Below are positions 7,626-14,996 of a stretch of DNA of 46,722 bases, piece by piece. How positions within the stretch are numbered: position 1 is the first letter of the stretch; every line of letters begins with the position of its first letter. This stretch comes from Rhodospira trueperi. Lineage in GTDB: Bacteria; Pseudomonadota; Alphaproteobacteria; Rhodospirillales; Rhodospirillaceae. The DNA is taken from NCBI RefSeq assembly GCF_900101965.1, contig NZ_FNAP01000018.1:1-46722 (forward strand), given 5' to 3'. The notes beneath the pieces were generated by a model. It was given only the letters and a program-made list of their open reading frames with translations, did no database searches and was not told where the DNA came from. Position numbers and translations under genes: made by a program.

Positions 7626-10600
7626 GTGTCCGGTCGTAGGTTCCCTGACCAGTTTTCCATCGCCAGCATGGCGGGTCCAAGAGCCAGAGATTTCGCGGAC
7701 AGCAAGCCTGAGGACGCGTTCCAGACCCTGGTCAATGACTGGCTGTTGACGGTCGATCCCCGTGCCAAGGCGGTCCCCACCACCGGGCCTGACGGCCGCA
7801 TTGATGGGTATGCCATCAGCCTGCCGGAGGACCCGCCGCCGCTGCTGAGCGGGGCGGCAGCGCCGCTGATCGTGGAATGCAAATGGCACGATGGCGCGTC
7901 GTCCAATGTCGCCGCGAACGTGCGCGCCGGATGGGCAAATGTCGCCGAGACTCTGAAGCGACAGGCGGCGGCCGGCTGGCCGGGCCTCTACGAGCCCTGG
8001 CGCACCGCCCAAGGGTACCTTTACTGCCTGTCGGTCACTTTGCCGAATGCCCAGGCGCGGAACAGCCTGCGCGACCAGATTCAGACCTTTTTCAACGGCC
8101 TGCCAGCCGCCCAGCGGCCACCCCTCACGTGGATTGAGGTTGTTGACTGGCCCAACCTCAGCAAAGCCTTTGACCGCGATGCTCTGCTGGCGGACCACTG
8201 GCTGGGGCCGGAGATCGACGGCATTCAGCCCCATGACGGCTTTCTGGCCGGTCGGACCGGCTTTCGCCAGTATCTGACGGAAGACAGGTTGCAATTCGTG
8301 GCGCCGGAGAGCACCGCGCCTGTCCATCCCGACCGACTGCTGGAGACCCTGACGCGTCACGCCAACGACCGGGGCGTCCTGCTGGTCGGTCCGGGCGGTG
8401 TCGGCAAGACCCGCACCGCGGTCGAGGTCGGTAACCGTGCGGTCGCGGTGGGCTGGCGCGTGCTGCATGTGACGACGGGTCGCGCCCAGCTTACGGCCCA
8501 GTCCCTCGCCGACGCCGCCCTTCCGGGGAGCGAGACCCGGCCCGTGCTGTTGGTGCTGGACTACCTGGAACAGATGGACCTGGACGCGGCGGACCTGCGG
8601 GAAAGCGTGCTGGCCCCGGCGAAGGCGCGCGGCGGCCGGGTCGCCCTGCTGGCGCTGGCGCGACCGGGCCGGGCCAGTGAGCGACAGAGCCTGTGGGGTG
8701 GGGTGTTCGACCGCCTTGACCTTGGTATCGACGATGCCCGGGCCGACCAAATCGTCGCGCGAATCCTCTCGACCGTGGCGCCAGGGGCGTGCGCCGCGTT
8801 GGGCCGAGAGGTCGTGCAAGAGGCGGTCGGGCACCGGCCCATCATCGCCCTGCTGATCGCGCGGGAGATCGAGCGGCGCCTGGAGACGATGGCCGTCGCG
8901 GATCTGAGCGTGCTGGTCGGGCGACTGCGGCCGGGCGATCTGGCCGACTGGCTTGAGACCCGCCTGCGCGAAGACAGGTTGCTGCCGGATCCGGCCGAAC
9001 GCACACGCGGTGTTTTGCCCCGCAGCGTGCCATTGGAGCCGGATTTGGTTGCCACGGCATGCCTGCTTGCGGCGACCCCACTTCAAAGATCCCGGCTCGT
9101 GCGGGCGGGGCAAGCCATATTGGAGCGCCTGGGCGAGGGGGATGTCTCCGAACTATTGATCAGACACCTTCTGGACCTCGGTTGGCTGGAGACGTCGGGC
9201 GATCTTGTCACCGTCGCCCACGATGTGGTGACGGACGAGGTGCTGAGGCGCTGTTTGGTGGACCCCGTCGGCCATCGCATCCGCGCGGAAGTGCTATCGC
9301 CCATTCTGTCCGCCGGCCTGACTCAGGTGCGGGTTCTCGGCCGTCACGCGCAAGCGCTGGGGCGGGCCTTCGCGGAGGCATCGGAAGAAACCCAAGCCGA
9401 CCTTTCGGCCCGCCTGGAGACATGGTTCGATGAGTACGCCGAGGATCTGAGCCGCGCCCTGCTGTCCGAAGGGGCCGATACCGTCTCGTTCGCCCTGGGT
9501 GGCATGATCCGCATTCCGGTGGTCAGGGCGTCTTTGGCGTCCCGCTGGGCCACGCTGGTGGCACCCTGGCTGGATCGGCACGGTACCCTGGTCGAGGCCC
9601 GGCATGTCCTGGGGCAGGCGCTGAAGGGCGCGACGGAGACAGAGCTGCCCGCCCTGGTCAGATCCGCGCGCCATTGGCTGGACAGCAACGGATCGACTCA
9701 CGAAGCCAACCATGTTCTGGCCCCGCTGCTGGCGCGGGCGCCGGTCGAGACGGCAGGGTCCAGTGACATCATCAACCTGGCAATGACCTGGCTGGGCGAG
9801 ACGTCTCGGGGCCGGTCGCCGGAGGCCCAATTCGTTCTGAACCCGCTGCTTTTGCGCTCCGACCTGGGCGAGCGGGCGTCAGAGGCCATCGTCGCCGCGT
9901 TCGCTTGGCTGGGCGAAGAGGCCCAATGCCGGTCGCCGGAGGCCCGGTTCGTTCTTCATCCGCTGCTGTCGCGGTCCGACCTGGACGGGCGGGCGTCAGA
10001 GGCCATCGACGCCGCGTTCGCTTGGCTGAATCACGCGGATCAGGGCCGGTCGCCGGAGGCCCGATTCGTTCTGAACCCGCTGCTGGAACGGGTGCCGCCC
10101 CAGACGATGGAGGCCGAACGTGCCATCGACGCGGCGTTCGCTTGGCTGAATCACGCGGATCAGGGCCTGTCGTCGGAGGCCCGATTCGTTCTGAACCCGC
10201 TGCTGTCGCGCTCCGACCTGGGCGGGCGGGCGTCAGAGGCCATCGCGTCGGCGTTCGATTGGCTGAATCACGCGGATCAGGGCCGGTCGCCGGAGGCCCA
10301 ATTCGTTCTGAACCCGCTGCTGGAACGGGTGCCGCCCCAGACGATGGAGGCCGAACGTGCCATCGACGCGGCGTTCGCCTGGCTGAATCACGCGGATCAG
10401 GGCCGGTCGCCGGAAGCCAGCCATGTCCTTGCCCCATTGCTGTCGCGGTCCGACCTGGGCGGGCGGGCGTCAGAGGCCATCGCGTCGGCGTTCGATTGGC
10501 TGAAGCACGCGGATCAGGGCCGGTCGCCGGAGGCCAGCCATGTCCTTCGCCCGCTGCTGTCGCGGTCCGACCTGGACGGGCGGGCGTCAGAGGCCATCAA

Positions 10601-11615
10601 CGCCGCGTTCGCTTGGCTGAAGCACGCGGATCAGGGCCGGTCGCCGGAGGCCAGCCATGTCCTTCCCCCATTGCTGTCGCGGTCCGACCTGGACGGGCGG
10701 GCGTCAGAGGCCATCGACGCCGCGTTCGTATGGCTTGATGATTCGACCAACGCGGTATCCGTGGACGCTGGCTTCGTGCTTCCGCCGCTGCTGACCCAGC
10801 CCGACCTGACGAAACGTCGGAAGTCGAAGGCAACAAGCCTGGGTGTCGAGTGGTTGCGGGAGGAGGGGAACGCCGTCTCCTGGGATGCCTCGTTCGTGTT
10901 CAAGGCTTTCATGCGCCTTGGCCGGGAAATCGATGATGACACGGCCATGCAAACTGACCGACGCGCTGCGGCATGGACCCAGGTCCATTGGCTGTCCGAC
11001 GACGCAGAGTTCATAATCAACCGCGTGTTGCGCCGGCCATTCCTGACGGACGGAGACTGGCGTCGGGTCGCCACCACTGCAATGTGGCGCCTTGTTAAAC
11101 ACTTGGGAAAAGAGCCCTTATCGGCGATTAACGCGCTGCTGACCCATCCGCACCACTTTTCCAGACCCGCCGTCCGCCGACTCCTGCGCCGGGCCAGCAG
11201 GCTCCCGGATTCCAATGGGAACACGGGAGCGGGAGTCCTATTCTCTCCTCACACGCAGTCTCTCGCAGCGGTCTTCCTGTTCGAATGCGCGGCTGGGAAC
11301 AGACCCTTGCCGGGCAGCATCATCCGCAAACTCCTGCGTCATATCTCGCGCCGACCGCCTGAGGACAGCATCACCACCGACGACCACATCCTGGCGGCGC
11401 TGTTGCCGCTGGCGCATCGCACCGGCGAGGCCGACTTGATCCGCAACGCAGAGGGCGAGGTCAGGCGGCGCCTGAAACCGCCGAAGAAGGTTGAGGAAGG
11501 GAAATGGCGTGGCGGATCTGCTCCGGTCAGCCTCCAGCTTCTCAACCTCAATGCCTGGGCGACGCCCGAGGAAGGGCTGGCCGTGCTGGTCCGTCTGGGC
11601 GTCATCGAATGCTGA
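7626..11615 (+). CDS. STAND-type ATPase with N-terminal PD-(D/E)XK nuclease and C-terminal solenoid repeats; candidate antiphage protein
   Basis: The product is about 1,329 residues. GTG 7626 is preferred because GGAAGGAG lies 10 bases upstream; an in-frame GTG at 7587 lacks such a site. Residues 25-90 show a restriction-endonuclease core: E29 (PEDAFQTLV), D60 (DGRIDG) and E84-x-K86 (LIVECKWH), as in Mrr-type nucleases. A P-loop ATPase follows, with Walker A GPGGVGKT at 255-262 and a Walker B strand LLVLDY near 312. After a helical middle part, residues 713-1066 are nine tandem two-helix units of 39-40 residues, several almost identical, flanked by degenerate copies on both sides. Nuclease-STAND-solenoid is the layout of Avs-like sensors, in which the solenoid binds a phage protein and the nuclease kills the cell or cuts DNA. 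That role is inferred from architecture and from the island context. I do not recognise a named family, and none of the usual Avs subtype signatures was identified. Confidence 0.8.
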   Translation: MSGRRFPDQFSIASMAGPRARDFADSKPEDAFQTLVNDWLLTVDPRAKAVPTTGPDGRIDGYAISLPEDPPPLLSGAAAPLIVECKWHDGASSNVAANVRAGWANVAETLKRQAAAGWPGLYEPWRTAQGYLYCLSVTLPNAQARNSLRDQIQTFFNGLPAAQRPPLTWIEVVDWPNLSKAFDRDALLADHWLGPEIDGIQPHDGFLAGRTGFRQYLTEDRLQFVAPESTAPVHPDRLLETLTRHANDRGVLLVGPGGVGKTRTAVEVGNRAVAVGWRVLHVTTGRAQLTAQSLADAALPGSETRPVLLVLDYLEQMDLDAADLRESVLAPAKARGGRVALLALARPGRASERQSLWGGVFDRLDLGIDDARADQIVARILSTVAPGACAALGREVVQEAVGHRPIIALLIAREIERRLETMAVADLSVLVGRLRPGDLADWLETRLREDRLLPDPAERTRGVLPRSVPLEPDLVATACLLAATPLQRSRLVRAGQAILERLGEGDVSELLIRHLLDLGWLETSGDLVTVAHDVVTDEVLRRCLVDPVGHRIRAEVLSPILSAGLTQVRVLGRHAQALGRAFAEASEETQADLSARLETWFDEYAEDLSRALLSEGADTVSFALGGMIRIPVVRASLASRWATLVAPWLDRHGTLVEARHVLGQALKGATETELPALVRSARHWLDSNGSTHEANHVLAPLLARAPVETAGSSDIINLAMTWLGETSRGRSPEAQFVLNPLLLRSDLGERASEAIVAAFAWLGEEAQCRSPEARFVLHPLLSRSDLDGRASEAIDAAFAWLNHADQGRSPEARFVLNPLLERVPPQTMEAERAIDAAFAWLNHADQGLSSEARFVLNPLLSRSDLGGRASEAIASAFDWLNHADQGRSPEAQFVLNPLLERVPPQTMEAERAIDAAFAWLNHADQGRSPEASHVLAPLLSRSDLGGRASEAIASAFDWLKHADQGRSPEASHVLRPLLSRSDLDGRASEAINAAFAWLKHADQGRSPEASHVLPPLLSRSDLDGRASEAIDAAFVWLDDSTNAVSVDAGFVLPPLLTQPDLTKRRKSKATSLGVEWLREEGNAVSWDASFVFKAFMRLGREIDDDTAMQTDRRAAAWTQVHWLSDDAEFIINRVLRRPFLTDGDWRRVATTAMWRLVKHLGKEPLSAINALLTHPHHFSRPAVRRLLRRASRLPDSNGNTGAGVLFSPHTQSLAAVFLFECAAGNRPLPGSIIRKLLRHISRRPPEDSITTDDHILAALLPLAHRTGEADLIRNAEGEVRRRLKPPKKVEEGKWRGGSAPVSLQLLNLNAWATPEEGLAVLVRLGVIEC
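9762..10823 (+). repeat. Nine in-frame 117/120-bp tandem repeats inside the STAND gene
   Basis: Units start at 9762, 9879, 9996, 10116, 10233, 10353, 10470, 10587 and 10704. Most encode 39 residues of the type SEAIDAAFAWLNHADQGRSP followed by EARFVLNPLLSRSDLGGRA. Units 3 and 5 are 40 residues and end in ERVPPQTMEA, and units 4 and 6 then begin ERAID. Units 3+4 (9996-10232) and 5+6 (10233-10469) therefore form a duplicated 237-bp dimer. Units 2-8 are nearly identical in DNA, including third codon positions; units 1 and 9 are more diverged. Every unit length is a multiple of three, so loss or gain of a unit keeps the frame. Confidence 0.95.
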
Positions 11616-11672
11616 AGTCGGGTCTATCCGCGCCCGCCACGCGGCATTCGGTCGCGTTGCCGGCACCGGCGC

Positions 11673-12032
11673 TCAACCCGAAACCCTCGCCGCTGCCTTC
11701 CCCATGCCCCTCACGCCGCATAGGGCCTGACTGCGCGGGCGATGGCGGGGCCGTCGGTGCTCTCGGTCGTAGCGCTGTTGCAGCGTCATCCAGAACGCCG
11801 CCGAGGTGCCGAAATAGTGCGCCAGCCGCAGCGCGGTATCGGCCGTGATGGCCCGGCGGCCATGCAGAATTTCCGTCACCCGGTTGGCCGGCACGTCCAG
11901 GGCGCGGGCCAGGGCACTGGCCGAGACGCCGATCTCCTCCAGTTCACCGGCCAGCACGGCGCCGGGGTGTTCCGGCGGCAGGCCACTCAGCAACGAGGCC
12001 CCGGCCGGTGCGCCCTCGTCAGCCATGATCAT
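11673..12032 (-). CDS. higA: HigA-type antitoxin (HTH, XRE family)
   Basis: The 119-residue product from ATG 12032 has the HigA core: an N-terminal PEHPGAVLAGEL segment, then an XRE helix-turn-helix (SASALARALDVPANRVTEILHGRRAITADTA), then LAHYFGTSAAFWMTLQQRYD. It should neutralise HigB and repress its own operon. The start overlaps the higB stop codon (ATGATCATGGCTGA), and ATG 12026 is an equally possible start. The toxin gene comes first, as is normal for higBA. The C-terminus carries about 28 extra basic residues after the usual end of the fold (after QQRYD), which may reflect a lost original stop codon. The product is cytoplasmic. Confidence 0.88.
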   Translation of the reverse strand: MIMADEGAPAGASLLSGLPPEHPGAVLAGELEEIGVSASALARALDVPANRVTEILHGRRAITADTALRLAHYFGTSAAFWMTLQQRYDREHRRPRHRPRSQALCGVRGMGKAAARVSG

Positions 12033-12297
12033 CGACGATTTCGACATCGTGGGCGTCCCCCTCTTCAAAGCGAAAACAGATGCGCCAACGGGCGTTGATG
12101 CGGATGCTGTATTGGCCCTTAAGGTCGCCGGACAGGGCCTCGAACCGGTTGGACGGCAGCGCCATCAGGGTTGCCTCGCTGTCGGCCGCGTCCAGAATGC
12201 GCAGACGGCGGGCGGCCTGGGTCTCGATACCGTGAAAGGCCTTCACCCGTTGGCCGACCGCGAAGGCTGCCGGGCGCTTATCCCGGAACGAGCGCAT
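12019..12297 (-). CDS. higB: HigB-type toxin (RelE superfamily mRNA interferase)
   Basis: The 92-residue product matches the HigB/RelE-like toxin pattern. It begins RSFRDKRPAAFAVG, has a central MALPSNRFEALSGDLKGQYS and ends IRINARWRICFRFEEGDAHD with VEIVDDH. Family members cleave mRNA at the ribosome and arrest growth until bound by HigA. Length and ending are normal for the family. It lies upstream of, and overlaps, higA on the minus strand. The pair sits beside a STAND nuclease and a TIR protein, so it may serve to stabilise the island or take part in phage defence; that is inferred from context. Confidence 0.88.
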   Translation of the reverse strand: MRSFRDKRPAAFAVGQRVKAFHGIETQAARRLRILDAADSEATLMALPSNRFEALSGDLKGQYSIRINARWRICFRFEEGDAHDVEIVDDHG

Positions 12298-12336
12298 TGT
12301 ACTGCGGCACGGTTATGAGACAGGTGGCTGCGCCTG

Positions 12337-12531
12337 CTATGCGGCCAGAGTCTCCTCTGAAGCGGTGGTGGAATCACCCCGAAGCTGTTCGGCTCGGATC
12401 TGCTCGGGCGTTTTGTAGCCATGGCGCTGACGCAGCCAAGTGGCGTTGTATTTCTCTGCGAAGTCGGCGCGCCCCGGCTGGCCCTGGCGGCGGACGTGCC
12501 GTTCCTGGTGCGCACGGTGTTCCTGGATCAC
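12337..12531 (-). pseudogene. IS3-like transposase C-terminal remnant
   Basis: On the minus strand a short open frame encodes FAEKYNATWLRQRHGYKTP followed by EQIRAEQ. This is close to the C-terminal end of IS3-family (integrase-core) transposases, where a YNxxWLxxRHGYxTPxQ motif precedes a short tail. The roughly 30 codons before it do not look like transposase, and the DDE residues are missing. This is a decayed fragment between the toxin-antitoxin pair and the TIR gene, evidence of earlier IS traffic in the island. The IS family assignment rests on a single motif. Confidence 0.55.
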
Positions 12532-12651
12532 GATCCCCGGCGCGCGGCGCGGTCGGCAAACAGCTCGCGGCGCCGGAGCGGCTGGCGGTGCGTCAAGGCC
12601 ACGCGGCAGCCTTCGCCCGATTCGGCCGCTCGGCGTAACCGCTCCCGTCGT

Positions 12652-13545
12652 CTACCACACCACCACGTACGGATCGGTTGCCACGAGAACGCCGAGGACG
12701 GCCGCGAGAACGGCCACGAACACGACGTGTGTGAGCGCGAAACACCCCGCCAGCCGCATCAGGCCCGTGAACCGTCCCGGCACCCTCGCAAAGGCCTTGC
12801 GGGCCAGCACGATGGTCAGGAGCCAGACCACCGCGAAGAGCGTCAGGCGCTCCTGCGTGCTGTCGAAGACGCCTTCGAAGATAAAGGCCACATCGGACGA
12901 CGGCCATCGAATATACCGTGCCGGAAGCGTCAGCAGTTGATTGAATACGGGTACGGTGACGGACAGCAGGATCAGTTCGATGGTGAAGGCAAAGAATATA
13001 CCGATATCGACAAGGTTGTTCGTCGCCGCGACATATATCTGTTTCGCTTTTTTGGAGATGGAGTCCAGAATGCCGGACAGTCCGGCTATTCTTTTGTAAG
13101 GGCCAGCCGGTTCGCGATGATTCTTCGGTGTCGCCGACGGGCGGGCGGTTTGGTCCGTATTGACCAGTTCGGATATCGCGTGCCTGAGGTACTGGAACCC
13201 GTCGCTTGACCGCCGGCCATTCCACCGGACCAGGTTGGCGGCCTGGATCTGTCTGAACCCGAGCGGAATATCGACGTCGTCCAGGCAGACCGGTACGAGG
13301 ATACCCCGTTTGACGCCTTCCTCGGCTTCGTCCAGCACCCAACGCGACTCGACCGACTGCCGGCTCCACACGGCAACCACACACTCGGCCCTGCCAATGA
13401 CCTCCTGGATGACCTGCGCGAACGACTTGCCCGGGGGGATGCGGGTATCCCACCACACGGACCAGCCTTCCTCCTCCAATGCCCTCGCCAGAACCTTGAC
13501 GCGCGGCCTATCTTTTCGAGAATAACTAATGAATATATCTACCAT
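12652..13545 (-). CDS. TIR-domain membrane protein, candidate defence effector
   Basis: The 297-residue product begins MVDIFISYSRKDRP at ATG 13545 (a TTG three codons earlier is possible). Residues 1-115 form a TIR domain: FISYSRKD box 1, the WWDTRIPPG loop, and the S-x2-W-V-x2-E element (SRWVLDEAEEG) containing E73, the residue expected to be the catalytic glutamate for NAD hydrolysis. After a linker, three or four hydrophobic segments between about residues 170 and 295 place the C-terminus in the membrane. TIR proteins in bacteria typically degrade NAD+ or make cyclic ADP-ribose signals during phage infection. A TIR fused to a membrane anchor could combine sensing or pore formation with NAD depletion; that role is inferred. 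No partner gene is adjacent, and the IS remnant downstream may have removed one. Confidence 0.82.
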   Translation of the reverse strand: MVDIFISYSRKDRPRVKVLARALEEEGWSVWWDTRIPPGKSFAQVIQEVIGRAECVVAVWSRQSVESRWVLDEAEEGVKRGILVPVCLDDVDIPLGFRQIQAANLVRWNGRRSSDGFQYLRHAISELVNTDQTARPSATPKNHREPAGPYKRIAGLSGILDSISKKAKQIYVAATNNLVDIGIFFAFTIELILLSVTVPVFNQLLTLPARYIRWPSSDVAFIFEGVFDSTQERLTLFAVVWLLTIVLARKAFARVPGRFTGLMRLAGCFALTHVVFVAVLAAVLGVLVATDPYVVVW

Positions 13546-13976
13546 TAGCGGCAACCGTCGCTATGCCAAACTGCTGTTCCGGCACGACCCCGTGGAGAAG
13601 GCCGCCGTTCCAGAAAAAGACCCCTGGGGGCCATCCTGTCCCGACTCAAACGAAGGGGCAAACTGACGATTCAGTCCCGGTGGCACGGCTGCTCCCGAAC
13701 GCGCAGTCGTGCGCCGACCGCCTGAAACGGGCGCCGCCCCGCCCGGCATGGGGACCACCGGCCTGTCGCCTGTTTTCGAACATCCCCGACCGTGCATCCG
13801 GTCTATCGAGAGGCGCATGATGCCATAACTGGATGGGGTGCGATACGGAAAACGCCGCACGGACGGTCCGTGGGGCCGAAGCCGCAGGCTCTCGCAACGG
13901 TGGCGGCCGGTCGACCCGCAAGGGACGGGCACGGGTCGTGACCGTCGGTCCAGGGTCCGGAGGTTCGGGGGGGGAA
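13546..13976. other. Non-coding gap at the island/core junction
   Basis: These 431 bases hold open frames on both strands, but all have low-complexity, GC-driven composition, no good ribosome-binding site and no recognisable protein pattern. No repeat of the flanking tRNA-Val 3' end and no second copy of the 335-379 att sequence was found here, so this is not a demonstrable element boundary. Confidence 0.5.
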
Positions 13977-14051
13977 TGGTGGGCGCGGCTGGGATTGAAC
14001 CAGCGACCCCTCGCGTGTGAAGCGAGTGCTCTCCCGCTGAGCTACGCGCCC
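13977..14051 (-). tRNA. tRNA-Val (anticodon CAC)
   Basis: The 75-nt minus-strand cloverleaf is complete. It has acceptor GGGCGCG/CGCGCCC, D-arm GCTC..GAGC, anticodon stem CTCGC/GCGAG with loop TTCACAC, T-arm with GGTTCAATCC and an encoded CCA. Anticodon CAC reads the valine codon GUG. It separates the accessory region on the left from conserved housekeeping genes on the right and is not split or duplicated. Confidence 0.95.
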
Positions 14052-14127
14052 ATCCGTGGCGGGGCCGGTCGCGTGACCGCGCCGGCGACGGTGGAGGGCG
14101 GCTTATAGCCCCGCCCCCAAGGCGCCG

Positions 14128-14841
14128 TCAAGCCGGTTTCGCCCGCGTCGCCGCCAGCCGCGCGAGGGCCGCCGGCACCTCGGCGAACGATGAGACCAGC
14201 ACATCGGCGCCCGCCTCCGCCGGGGGCACCGGGCTGTAACCGTAATCGACGAGGATGACCGGAACGCCGGCCGCTCTGGCCGCGCCCACGTCGTAGGGCG
14301 TGTCACCCACCATGACGGCCCGGTCGGGTGCGACGCCCATGCGCTCCAGGGTCAGCAGCAGGGGGGCGGGATCGGGCTTGCGCTCCGGAATCACCCCGCC
14401 GCCGACCACGGCCGAGAAATGTCCGGACAGCCCCAGCGCCTCCAGCACGCCCAGGGTCGGCCCCTGTGGCTTGTTGGTGCAGACGCCAAGCGTCACGCCC
14501 TGCGCCCGCAGGGCGTCCAGCACCGCGACGGCGCCGTCGTAAGGGCGCGTGCCGCGCACCGGCTCGGCCTCGTACAGCGCAACGAACCGGTCGTGCAGAC
14601 GCTCCAGGGTCGCGGCGCCGGCCGCACCCTCCGGGATGGGCCGGCCGACGGCGGCCATGGCCTTGGTCACCAGAACGCGAGCACCCTGGCCGACGAAAGC
14701 CGGCACCTGCTCCGGGCGGACATGGGGCAGCCCCTCTTCGTCCAGCATGGCGTTCAGGGCAAGGGCGAGGTCGGGGACGCTGTCGATCAGGGTGCCGTCG
14801 AGGTCGAAGACGACGCCGTCGAAGGGACAGGGGGTGATCAT
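14128..14841 (-). CDS. gph: Phosphoglycolate phosphatase (HAD superfamily)
   Basis: The 237-residue HAD hydrolase has motif I FDLDGTLIDS (nucleophile Asp and acid/base Asp), motif II around VCTNKP, the KPDP lysine motif and motif IV MVGDTPYD. A helical cap lies between motifs I and II. This is the gph/CbbZ pattern: hydrolysis of 2-phosphoglycolate formed by RuBisCO oxygenation or DNA repair. ATG 14841 was chosen over 14847 because AAGG lies six bases ahead of it. The gene is divergent from glmU with about 150 bp between them, a normal neighbourhood in several alphaproteobacteria. Confidence 0.9.
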   Translation of the reverse strand: MITPCPFDGVVFDLDGTLIDSVPDLALALNAMLDEEGLPHVRPEQVPAFVGQGARVLVTKAMAAVGRPIPEGAAGAATLERLHDRFVALYEAEPVRGTRPYDGAVAVLDALRAQGVTLGVCTNKPQGPTLGVLEALGLSGHFSAVVGGGVIPERKPDPAPLLLTLERMGVAPDRAVMVGDTPYDVGAARAAGVPVILVDYGYSPVPPAEAGADVLVSSFAEVPAALARLAATRAKPA

Positions 14842-14996
14842 GGACATCCTTCGTGTAGGGGGGCGCCGCCCGGTTCTGTAACCAAACGCAACACAGTTTG
14901 AGTTTGCGAGACGCGCAGACTATGGCAGCTTGCCTGTCCTGACCACCCCATGGTGGACCGATTTGGTGCCCTCCCAACCCTTCTTCCCCACGCCAG

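Noticed and set aside
9772..10738. Long Arg/Gly-rich open frames on both strands over the repeats
   Set aside because: They exist only because the repeat period is a multiple of three; composition is unnatural and the STAND frame is clearly the coding one.
9762..10823. CRISPR-like array
   Set aside because: The repeats are 117-120 bp, directly adjacent with no spacers, in frame and part of a long coding sequence.
13561..13932. 123-residue minus-strand gene before tRNA-Val
   Set aside because: Low-complexity product, no start context and no familiar motif.
13977..14051. tRNA-Val as the right attachment site of the island
   Set aside because: The integrase-side fragment is from tRNA-fMet and no duplicate of the tRNA-Val end was found.
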